Source of the DNA: Grammothele lineata
Taxonomy: Eukaryota; Basidiomycota; Agaricomycetes; Polyporales; Polyporaceae
Assembly: GCA_002150815.3 (NCBI GenBank)
Contig: NDFF03000035.1
Span: forward strand, 186,001-250,000
Direction of reading: 5' to 3'
Length of the DNA stretch: 64,000 bases
A program made the translations under genes and the position numbers. The notes beneath the pieces are model-generated. The model was not told the origin of the DNA, made no database searches, and saw nothing but the letters and a program-made list of their open reading frames with translations. Position 1 is the first letter of the stretch. Each line of letters starts with the position of its first letter. Positions 11,331 to 24,474 of this stretch are shown piece after piece.

Positions 11331-12285
11331 AGCTTGTTGAATGCGCGTGGGCGATAAGGAGAAGCTGGTGGCTTGGGGAGTGTGAGCCGTCTCGGCCGAG
11401 AGAGAGCGGGAGGAGACAGGGGTGGGGCAGAGGATGCGCGCGGGGCTGGAGAGGCTTTTATGAGGCGCGTAGGGCCTGGAGAATAGCTGGAAACGGCCGT
11501 AAAAGTGATGGGTGCCGGTGCTATCGCGTAGGCGAATGCCCTGCCTGGTGCCCGGATGACCGTCATGTGGCCTTGTTTGTCGCTGGCCGGGGACGTCGAG
11601 AAGGCAAGATGATGGCCTTGTAGGGGTACGCGTTAGAGAGATATCGGTGGAAAAACATTTTTCTGTCGAGATGCGATGTCCGCATCGTTGGCAAAACGGA
11701 ATGCGGCGCGCCGCAGAGGCCGTTGGAAAGTGGTTGTTGCGGGGATGTGCGGGGTACGCGCCTCCGTACGCGAGTGGGGAACGGGACACCTGACGCGAGC
11801 CAAAACGGACGTGCCTGATCAGGACAGCGGGGTTCGGTCCGACACCCGCAACCGAGGGCGCTTCATGAGCGACGCTGATTTCTTCCACTCGCCGCCACCA
11901 TCGGCCACTGATGCGCGGCGCGCGCACAGAGGAGTCTCGCGCAAGAGGAGAACTGCTCGCACCCCGCGAGAGAAGCGCACTCGGAGGACTGGCACCACTC
12001 GGAAGAGCTCAGACGAGCGTCAGGATGACGGCTTGGCGAGCCGTACGATTCGCAGTTGATTCAGGCGTGACGCCGTCCTCGTCTGTCCGTCCTATTCCTC
12101 CCGTCGCCCCCCGACCTCCTCCGGACCCCTCGCTCTTATAGCCTCCCCCGCCGCGCAGCCCAGTCTCGTCACGCACCTCTCTCGTCATACGGCACCTCTT
12201 ATTTGCTTTCGCGCCCTCACCACCAACTACACACAGACCCATCCCAGCCAGGTCGCGTGCGCCGTGAGACACCATCACATACGTC
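11331..12285. other. divergent promoter region (MFS permease / NADH dehydrogenase)
   Basis: Both neighbours are transcribed away from this region. An ATAAAAG-like element on the minus strand (11462-11455), about 130 bases before the permease ATG, may be its TATA box. The NADH dehydrogenase side is C-rich with pyrimidine tracts before the ATG, typical of fungal leaders. No other element is clear. Confidence 0.45.
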
Positions 12286-15200
12286 ATGGTAGCGCTCGCC
12301 GTCGGCCTCCGCCAATCTCAGTCCCGTGCTCTTCCAGCTGCTGCCTTCAAGCTCCGGCCTCGCGGCTCTCGCTCTCTCTTCGCGTCGGCATCTCCAGGAA
12401 AACCACGGCTTGTGATTCTGGGGTCGGGATGGGGAGGATACGAGGTGCTGCGGGCCGTGGACAGGAAGCGCTGGAGTACGTTCCTCGTTCGCTCCGTGCC
12501 GCATTCTCTCCGCCCTGAGCCGTGCTCGCCGTTCTCCTCTAGACGTGATCGTTGTGTCACCAAAGGGCTACTTCAACTTCACGCCTCTTCTCGCGGGATG
12601 CGCGGTGGGAACCCTTGAGTTTCGCGCGGCGATAGAGCCGGTAAGTAGAAGGCCGTGCAGTGTTCCCAGCTTCGCCGCTCATTGAGTTTGAATTCGAAGG
12701 TCCGGCGATATACGCCTCAAGTCGTAAGTACCGGTGCAGCACTCATTACGCGCAGAGCGTTCACACCCATTTGCAGAGAGCGTACACAGCCTGGTGTGAT
12801 AAAATTGGTCAGTATCATGCGAAGATGTACGTATTCTACGGCGATGACCAAACATTTGGACATTCTAGACTTCAGTCACAAGAAGCTCCTCTGCGTAAGT
12901 CCATTTAAGCTTAAGCCCTAACTAAGAAATATGGACGGGCCGATTCAATTTTCTCTATCAGACTCCCGCCACGCAGCCAGTCAAGTTTGACAAATCCGAT
13001 GGCTCGAAAGAAGTCGTGTCGAGCGATCGAGAGACGTTCGAGTTGCCGTACGACAAACTTGTTATCGCCGTCGGCGCATATAGCCAGAGTGCGCCGCAGC
13101 TCATCTCCGAGGAATTTTGAATATAGGCTCACCGCGATCGTACTATGCTTCTCGAACCCTTTCGCAGCGTTCAACGTGCCTGGCGTCAAAGAGCACGCCC
13201 ACTTCCTCAAGGACATCCAGGACGCGCGCAGGATCCGCTCGCGGATTCTCGAATGTCCGTCCCCTTCCTTCCCTTCCGGATCAACGGTTCTTGCTGATAC
13301 TCCCATACTGTGGCCGGTCGCGCGGCATCCCCGACGTTCTCTCTTTCTCTATCTCTTCACAGGCTTCGAGCAGGCGAGCCAGCCCACGATCACGGACGCG
13401 GACCGGCGCAAGCTGCTCAACTTCTGCATCGTCGGCGGCGGGCCGACGGGGGTCGAGTTCGCCGCGGAGCTGCACGATTTGCTGCACACGGAGATGGCGC
13501 GCCACTTTCCCGTGCTCGCGCGCATGGCCCGTATCAACCTGTACGACGTCGCACCGACCATCCTCGGGGGCTTTGATCAGGGTTTGCAGGAGTGAGTGAT
13601 TACCTACCTTTGTTCGTGGTGTAGGGACTGAGGGACCTATAGATACGCCGAGGAGAAGTTCAAGCGTGAAGGGATCCGGCTTTTGACTCAGCATCATGTC
13701 GAGCGCGTTGAAGAGGTGAGTTCAGGGCCCTTGCATATAGGCCAGTTCGTCTTTTCTCGGTACCGGATTTCTGCGTAGCCTCTGCGCCTATGCTGCGAGC
13801 TGCGAGAATTTGGCCTTTTCCCTGGAGGTGTCAAGATTCCACTCAGTCCTCGATCACTCCGTATTCTGTGAATACAAGCCTGCGAGCCGGGGCCTCATCC
13901 TTGATCTCAACAATCTATGTTACCGTTCAAGGCGTGTTTCTGACCCGCATTCTTTTCAGGGCCGCATGTTCGTGACAGAGGAAGGTGAAGGTACGTCGCG
14001 TGCCCCGCAGCCTCCTTTTGCCTTCTAGCCACAGCTTCCCACACCCCCCTACGGTCCCACGACGTTAGATTTCGTCCGACGCCAGCTGACCCGCCTCGTT
14101 TGTGCCTCTAGTGAACTTTGGCCTCCTCGTGTGGAGTACGGGCCTTGCCCCCAACCCCCTCATTGAGTCGATCACGGAGGCGAGGAAGGACGAACGGACG
14201 AAGCGGTGAGCCACTCGTTTCATGAGCCCCTTCTCGTCCCTCAGCCTCGCGCACACCCCCACACTCTCCGCACTCTTCCCCCTCTGCGCCCTGCATCTCC
14301 GCGTGCGGGATCTCCGCACATCCCCGCACCCCCTTTCACGCTGCTTCACACTTGTTTCTCTTTCGGGACCTCACGCGCTCTCTCTTCTTGACGTCGCATG
14401 ACCGCATCTGACACGTTTGTCTATTTCCATGCTCTTCCATATCCATATCCCCCCATAACTCCCCACGGTACGCACCCCTGCCCCGCACCCCCGCACGCGG
14501 CATGCATCCGTCTTTCGCGGACTCGGACCCGACGTCCGGTCATACTTCTCCTTCCCCACTCAACCTGAATCTCAAACACGTCTCTGCCCCCGAACGACGT
14601 CATCCCCCGTGCACGCGCACGCAACCCAGGAGCCTCATCACGACCGACCGCCTCAACGTCATCATGGGCAAAGACGCGGGCGGCACCCCGGACCCAGACG
14701 TGTTCGTCATCGGGGACGCCGCGACGATCGAGGGCTCCCCGCTCCCCGCGACGGCGCAGGTCGCAAACCAGCAGGCAAAGTACGTCGCACAGCGGCTCAA
14801 TGGCCTCGTGCGCCGCCGCTTTCTCCCCGAGTCGCTCTTTGGCTCCTCGGCCTCGTCCTCGAAGACGCGCGCGACACCTCCACCGTCGACGCCAGCCAAG
14901 TCGGAAAAGGGAGACGCGTTGACCGCGCCCGCCCCCGAAAAGCTCTCCTTCGCCTCCGAGCACGAGCACGAGGGTGAGGGAGAGGCGTACGAAGGCGCGC
15001 CGTTCGTGTTCAAGAACGCGGGCAGCCTCGCGTACGTCGGCGGCTGGGAGGCGGTCTTCGACCGCACGAAGGCCGCGAGCGGGCCGCGCGGGGAGGCGAC
15101 GGGCCGGCTCGCGTGGCTGCTCTGGCGCTCGGCGTACTTCACGCGGACGTTGAGCGTGAGGAACAAGATTTTGGTGCCTGCGTATTGGTGAGTGGTTCGA

Positions 15201-15699
15201 CTTTCCCTTTTCCTCTGAGTGCGCGCGTGTGGGTCGCGGAAACGTGTTTTGGAGGTGTTGGTGCTCCCAGGCATGGAAGGGTAGATGTGAGGTGACGTCA
15301 TGGTCCGCCCGCTGGCTCGGGGAGCGGGAGACGGCAGCCTTCTTTCCCACTTTTGTCTGCGCGATCGTGATCGACGCGTTGGCATAGGACCGTGATGATG
15401 TACCCGACGGCCCCTTCCCTGCTTGTGGGTGGTTGTGGACCGCGCGTCGGCAGAGCCTGATCGACGCGGTGCTACCGCGACCATGCGCACGGGCGGGGCG
15501 TGGTGGCAAAGGCGGAGGCGGAGGCGGAGGTGGAGGCGGCCCAACAATGGGCGTTGCACCGTCTTGCATCCATATCCGCGCTCCGACCCCGATCCGTCCC
15601 TACCTTCATCTCGGCAGTGATGCGCGCGGAGGCTGACGCACCCCGTGCACGCACAGGTTCCTCAACTGGATCTTTGGCCGCGATCTCAGCCGCTTCTAG
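12286..15699 (+). CDS. mitochondrial type II (alternative) NADH dehydrogenase
   Basis: This is a single-subunit, rotenone-insensitive NADH:ubiquinone oxidoreductase of the mitochondrial inner membrane, akin to fungal NDE/NDI enzymes; it passes electrons from NADH via FAD to quinone without pumping protons. The Arg/Ser-rich N-terminus is a likely targeting peptide. [18 protein letters not shown] is the FAD Rossmann fold, [16 protein letters not shown] follows, and [17 protein letters not shown] is the NADH fold. [21 protein letters not shown] and the tail [13 protein letters not shown] complete the family pattern. An acidic, low-complexity insert sits between [10 protein letters not shown] and the [12 protein letters not shown] block. 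Most introns are about 55 bp, but two are 424 bp (14206-14629) and about 465 bp (to 15652). No EF hand is visible. Whether it faces the matrix or the intermembrane space cannot be told. Confidence 0.93.
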
Positions 15700-17839
15700 T
15701 GGCCCGCGAAGACGTACGCGGCGCGGCGCCCCTGATTCTCCCTCGGTACCCCCAAAAGGCTGGGTTTGGACGGCTTTCCGAGGCTGTCGCCACCCGACGA
15801 GCACGGCTTCCGAAGGCACCCCCGGAGCCTAGGGGGAGGACGGACGAGCGCCTGACGTCTCACGCTGGCGCGGGGGTACCGAGTCGAGAAGTGGGGCCGA
15901 ACACGAGGCGTGCTAGAGCCTCGTGTTTGCGCTCCGCTGTACGGCGGCGGATGTGGAGGGGGGATGTGGCGGACCTGCTTTTCTTAGACGACGGCGTAAC
16001 GTATGCTCTGCTACCACATACAGTACATACTAAGCACCGCTCCCGCGCGTACAGTCACTTAGACTCTCGCGCCGCGCTGCCGTGTGGTAGCATTTAATGT
16101 GGTCCACGGTCCTCCCCCCTTCGGTCGGAGGACGGACCGGAAGGTTCGTGCCCTGTATCCGTAACTTACTTGCATGCATCTGAAGCTAAGCTCCGCTCCG
16201 CTCTCGCGTTCCGTCGCTGCTAGCGCGCGCGTTCCGGGCCCGGAATCAACAGGAAGCCTGAGGAAGGCTGGCGCCAGCCGCGTGTAGGAGGGCACCTCCG
16301 ATCCGCGTGGCTTTCATGCCGCATCCGGTACCGCACGCATACGCATATACACTGCCGAGTGGTTCAATGTGAGACATTGGACATGCAACAACAGGCTGAA
16401 GCACCGGTACAAGGTCCTAGGGTTGCCCAAGACAAAAGAAAGCGGAAAACATGGCTAGGGTGCCGCAGACGCTTCTTCGACGCATGCTCAGCGTATCGAT
16501 CAATCGTATGTGCGCACAATGCGATCGGTGGGCGTGCGTGTTCGCAAGTTCTGCATGTGCGTAACTCAGTAGACGTCGATACCGCTGTCGGAGCAAGGCA
16601 AGGCAAGGCACGGTATTGGCCAGACTGGCCCTATTCCGAGCCCCGAGAGGGTATCTACTGCGCTCGTGAGGGCCCGGAACGTGGACGCCTGGCGGAAGAA
16701 GCGTGCACGGTGCGCCTCCCCCGAGGGTGGTCGCTGGTGAGCTGTGGTCGAAGCTCCGGTGGGGAATGTGGGGTCTTCGTCCAGTAGCATAAGGTTGTGG
16801 CGGAGGGCCGGGATGACGGAATCATGGATGGAGAGGTCGAAACCCAAAGGCCAGATCTCGATGGGCCACGGCGGCAGGCCTCACGGTAGGTTGGCCGGCG
16901 CAGTACCATAGAGATAGCCCTCGACGAATGAGCTTCGGGGCTCGTAGCTGAGATGACTGTACGGAAAGCTCGGGTGAATCGCGTGTGGCCAGAGGAGAGG
17001 CTCGATCGGTGCGGCGCCTCGGGATCTATGTTCGGAGTCTCTTTGGCCGTTGGATCTGGTACGACGTACATACGTACCACAGGGCGCTTCTGAGAAGAGA
17101 GAAGAGTCTTTGAATCGCTGGAGATAGAAGCTAGGGAACTTCGAGCTCAGCTCAGAGCCGCTCGGCATGAGGAGCCCGGGCACTCCTCAGGCCTGTCTCA
17201 GGGCGGGCTCGGAGCTGTGGTCTCGACCTACGGTCGAATGGGAGTAGGGGTTCGATAAGGAGACTGCGCTGACGCTCCCGATCGAGAAGCCGCTGTCAGT
17301 GGGGATGACATGGGAGTCTAGTGCTGCAGGGTTGCGGTGAGGCTCAGACGCCGCGTGGATGCTATAGCGGGAGTAAGACCTTAGACAGGCAGAGAAGTCG
17401 ATCGTGTTAAACAATGGGTGTGCATTTCGACAGCAATGCTAGTGGTACTAGTACTAGGAGTAACAACGAGGTGGATTACAAGTACAAAGGCGGCAGTGGA
17501 CCGCCAATTTGGAGTAGGAGAGCGAATAAGTGAGAGCAGTGACGACATGCGAAGTGGAGATGCGTATGATACAGTGTGGCTTCGATGGTATAAGCTGATA
17601 ACCCTGAGAAAGAAAAAAGAGGACTCGCGGAGACGAGGGAGAGAATGGAGATGGGATAATTTAGATAGAGAGGAGGGGGAAAGGAGGCAGAAGGGAAGAG
17701 GCGATGGAAAGAGGAGAAGGCGAGGGCGAAGACTAGCATGGCGTTGTCGGGCACACCAAGGGAGTAGAGATAACTTTGGGAGAGCAAAGAGTCCGTGCGG
17801 CTGCGGGCGGCCACTCATCGAGAGACGGAAGCCTCGCAG
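15700..17839. other. intergenic region of 2.1 kb between convergent genes
   Basis: Both neighbours end towards this region. No confident gene is present. A minus-strand frame at about 16566-17411 is open over some 280 codons except for two TGA codons and is reported separately. An AAGGC triplicate lies near 16590-16610. The stretch 17600-17750 is purine-rich on the plus strand. Confidence 0.45.
16566..17411 (-). pseudogene. possible decayed or unrecognised coding frame with two in-frame TGA codons
   Basis: One minus-strand frame runs about 280 codons with TGA at 17189-17187 and again at 16883-16881, each in the context TGA-GG. Between and after them the frame has ordinary protein-like composition, for example IEPLLWPHAIHPSFPYSHLS and PPWPIEIWPLGFDLS. 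The overlapping frames are Ser/Arg/Pro-rich, as shadows of real genes are here. Both TGAs could derive from CGA by CpG decay, or introns could remove them (GTAGGT and GTGAGG donors lie nearby). I recognise no family and no proper ATG. It may be chance. Confidence 0.2.
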
Positions 17840-19243
17840 TCAATAGAACGCGGGCACCCTCTTCCGCTGCACCGGGCGCGGAACAGAGTAGTACCTGGCG
17901 TCCGCCCAGCTCTCCTCGTCCTCGTCGTCGCTGTCGTCGATGCCCCACCCGGCACCGCGCGCACGCCTCGCACCGCGAGAGGGAAAGCATCCATGGCCAG
18001 GCCCGTACTCGCCCGCGTGTGCACGCTTCGCGCCCACCGCACGCGACGCAACCGCGACCTGACCCGTCTTGCGGAGCTCCTGGACGAGGCTCGCCTTCGC
18101 GCCAGCAAGGAAGCCCTCGAGAAAGTCGAGCGAGTCGCGCTTCTGCTCGACCGCGGCGAGCTCCTCGCTCGGCACGCCGACGCCCTGCAGCTCCTCGAGA
18201 ATCATCGTCCAGCCGGGCTCGAGGCCCGCCGCTGCGTGCGCGCCCGCGGCGCTCGCGCTCGAGCGAGCTTCGACGCGGCCCGCGCGGTCGAGCCCGACGT
18301 GTGCGACGTGCACGAAGGAGCCGGGGGTGGGCGCGGAGATCATGCTTGCGGAGATGGGTTTGCGTGCGTCCCGCTGTTCCCGCTGCTGCTGCTGCTGTGG
18401 CTGGGGCGGGGACTGGGGCTGCTGGAGCGCGCGTAGGGAGGGATGGGGGGATCCTCGGGGTGCGGGGGCGGGCTGGTTTTGGAGCTGGCCAGGGCCGTAC
18501 GGATCGGGGAGGGGGCGCGGGTAGGGCGCAGGCGAGTGAGAAGGCGTCGCAGAGGAGAGGGGCTGCGAGGCCGCTCGCGGCTGCTGCTTCGGAGGCGGAC
18601 GCGGAGCTGTGCGCGCGGACGAAGGAGAGAGAGATGAAGCCCGAGGAGGAGCGCGCGAGGAGATGAAGGAACGAACATCAGCGTCTGGCTGTCTGGACAG
18701 CGGAGATGAGCCTCGCGGCGACGCACCGGCGATCTGGACGCGGCCCGTAACACGCTTGCGAAACTTCTGTGCGTCCTCGTCTTCGTCGAAGCGGAAACCG
18801 AACATTCGCGACTGGGTCCGTAAGGCGTTAGAACATCGGTGATGCGAGGACAAGACGCGAATGAGACGTACAGCGCCAGAAAATGTGTGGAAGAAGGGTT
18901 TGTCGGCGTGATAGTCGAGGTCCGAGGGGATGGGATAGTGCCATACGACACCCTTGCCGCTGTCGACATCGACGAGACGGAACCAATATTCTCGCTCGAG
19001 AGTTGAGTCCAGCGGACGGTCGCGACTTGATGTCCTGTCGCGACCGAAGACAAGCATCCCGCGGAGGCCCGTGGACGACCACGAATCGGAGGAAGCGTTG
19101 AACGCGGAATGGTAGATGCGCGCGGGCGCCACGGCGAGAAGCTTGACGTCCGGAGGAAGGTAGGTGAGGATGTGGCGCTTGTCGTCGTCGGAGAGGGAAG
19201 AGATGGTTGATGCGGGAGAGTGGGGATGTGGGTGCTGAGCCAT
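17840..19243 (-). CDS. WH1 (EVH1) and CRIB domain protein, WASP-like
   Basis: The protein probably links a Rho-family GTPase (Cdc42 or Rac) to the actin cytoskeleton. With the 57-base in-frame intron near 18850-18795 removed it has 448 residues, starting MAQHPHPHSPAS. Residues of about 20-150 form a WH1 domain: VAPARIYHSAFN, REYWFRLVDVDSGKGVVWHY and MFGFRFDEDEDAQKFRKRV. A Pro/Gln/Ser-rich linker follows with a short poly-Gln run. At about 283 ISAPTPGSFVHVAHVG fits the CRIB consensus exactly, and a helical segment (LEELQGVGVPSEELAAVE) follows as in WASP GTPase-binding domains. The tail has an acidic patch with Trp, DDSDDEDEESW. I see no WH2 motif. The frame stays open upstream, but those codons have no coding character. 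Confidence 0.85.
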   Translation of the reverse strand: MAQHPHPHSPASTISSLSDDDKRHILTYLPPDVKLLAVAPARIYHSAFNASSDSWSSTGLRGMLVFGRDRTSSRDRPLDSTLEREYWFRLVDVDSGKGVVWHYPIPSDLDYHADKPFFHTFSGAVRLIRVLSSHHRCSNALRTQSRMFGFRFDEDEDAQKFRKRVTGRVQIAGASPRGSSPLSRQPDADVRSFISSRAPPRASSLSPSSARTAPRPPPKQQPRAASQPLSSATPSHSPAPYPRPLPDPYGPGQLQNQPAPAPRGSPHPSLRALQQPQSPPQPQQQQQREQRDARKPISASMISAPTPGSFVHVAHVGLDRAGRVEARSSASAAGAHAAAGLEPGWTMILEELQGVGVPSEELAAVEQKRDSLDFLEGFLAGAKASLVQELRKTGQVAVASRAVGAKRAHAGEYGPGHGCFPSRGARRARGAGWGIDDSDDEDEESWADARYYSVPRPVQRKRVPAFY

Positions 19244-20580
19244 GTCGAGCATGTGAAGTAGGGGCAGATAGGGTAGAGTAGGAGAGCGGATGGGGAGGAG
19301 ACTGACCCTTGCCGCAGGAGAGCCACAAGGTTCTATAAACGAGGCACAACGGGACGGGGACGAGCACGGGCGGCTCTGAGAGAAAGGAAGAGTGCAGCAT
19401 GGTGGCCTCGTGTACGATCTCACTGGGAGTGTAACGCCACGGCCATCCCTCATGCGTACACACCGGGAGCACTGCGGCGGTGAGCTCCAAATCTCCCCAT
19501 CAAGATCTCCCACATTGAAGCCTGCAGCCGTGAACTGGCTGTGTCTAAAGTTGACCCACACGTCGGGCGGCCGCGGGGTGGTGAACCATATTGCGATGAC
19601 GCGTCCACTGGTCGCGTGGGACGGACAAAAGCAAGCAAATATGAATAACGAATTGCGCACCATCCCGGGCACGACGATCCGCACACACGAGCAGGCACCT
19701 GAAGCAGCTTCGCCGGCCCTACTGGCAGCGTCAAGCTTCAAGGTGCAGCTGAATGTGATCAGGGAGATCCGATGACATCGCACGGCGAGTTGAGACACTG
19801 TCGCAGAGCAAGAATTTGAGTTGCCGGGTATTGTGCGAAGGTTGACAAAGGAGCTGGACAATATTCGGAAGATAAGCCGAGTCTCGGTCCTCGTAGACGG
19901 TAGTGAAGGGTGTCGAAGACGCCTCGCTTGCTGCTCCTGCCTGCAGGTTGGGAGCCGCTGGCACGGTCTGGCCGACCCCAAGCGGATGCCTCCTCATTGG
20001 CTGAGAGGGAAAGACTGTTCTAGATCCTGGCAAGTCCTGACGCGTCGTCGCGGAGAGAGAATTAGAAGCGCCATTAGCCGTGCGCTGGACCCACACACTA
20101 TCATTTGAGAGATACGGATACACAGCAAGGTGACCCCTACTTACGTGGAAACCTTGTAGACGAACGCGTTGTATAGTCCGGATAATGTTGACGCATGTCG
20201 AACAGATGGCCGCTGATAGATACACGAGTAAATTTTTGAGACCTCGTACCGACACGAAAACGGCCCCTGAGCACGGAGGATAAATCGATGGTCAATCTCA
20301 CAACGAAAGGCTGAAGCAGCCTGAGTGAACATGGCCACTGTACCGTCAAAATAGGATTAAGCGCCCGAAGGTAGCTCGATAAGCGCTGTTTGGGACACAA
20401 TCTGATAAGATAAGCGTTCGATCTTCTTGAATAGACGCCCAATGGCACCCGCATCTCTGTTTTGCCGTGGCCGAAGTGAGCGTGGATTCCAACGTGCAGG
20501 AGCGTACGCGTTCCTATCACTGACAACAGCCCACATCGGGTAGACTGAGTCGGAACATAGATACTAGATACTAAAGTGCT
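19244..20580. other. divergent promoter region (WH1-CRIB gene / tRNA methyltransferase)
   Basis: This 1.3 kb stretch lies between two gene starts. No gene or RNA gene could be supported. Several open frames here are short and contradictory. No clear TATA box was found for either gene. Confidence 0.4.
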
Positions 20581-24137
<3,557 letters not shown>

Positions 24138-24474
24138 CGCTCCGAGGCCGTATGTATGCAGGGTGGTCCAGCCCTTTGTTGACGCTGCAAGAATAGATGG
24201 ACTCATGCAGGGTCGGTCGTCGCTCTCACGGGAGGTGCCTGGAAGACGTTGCCCGGCATGTGTTTAGTAGCCCTATACGCTTCTGTTGTACGGCATAGCG
24301 AAGTATTCCATGAGAAACACGTATCATTTGGGGTGCCACAGGGAAACGCGGCGGAGACAAGAGTACAATACAAACAGGAAAGGGGGGCGTAAATAGCGAG
24401 TCACAAGCACAACATAGTCCTGATAGCAGTTTGACGTTCGACAGGTAAAGGGGATAAGGGAGATTGTAACCAAT
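24138..24474. other. 3' spacer between convergent methyltransferase and SNF5 genes
   Basis: About 340 bases separate two convergent stop codons. It presumably holds both 3' untranslated regions. No gene is seen. Confidence 0.5.

Noticed and set aside
1209..12000. A biosynthetic gene cluster around the decarboxylase and MFS permease.
   Set aside because: The genes between and around them are housekeeping (DAM1, ORC3, NADH dehydrogenase). No P450, methyltransferase, kinase pathway or synthase accompanies the decarboxylase.
16881..17189. Selenocysteine as the explanation for two in-frame TGA codons.
   Set aside because: Dikaryotic fungi are not known to make selenoproteins, and no conserved partner residue or hairpin was seen. 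Pseudogene or intron explanations are simpler.
19244..19981. N-terminal extension of the WH1-CRIB protein by about 245 codons.
   Set aside because: The frame is open, but composition is random and Cys/Arg/Ser-rich. WH1 domains usually start close to the N-terminus, which fits the ATG at 19243.
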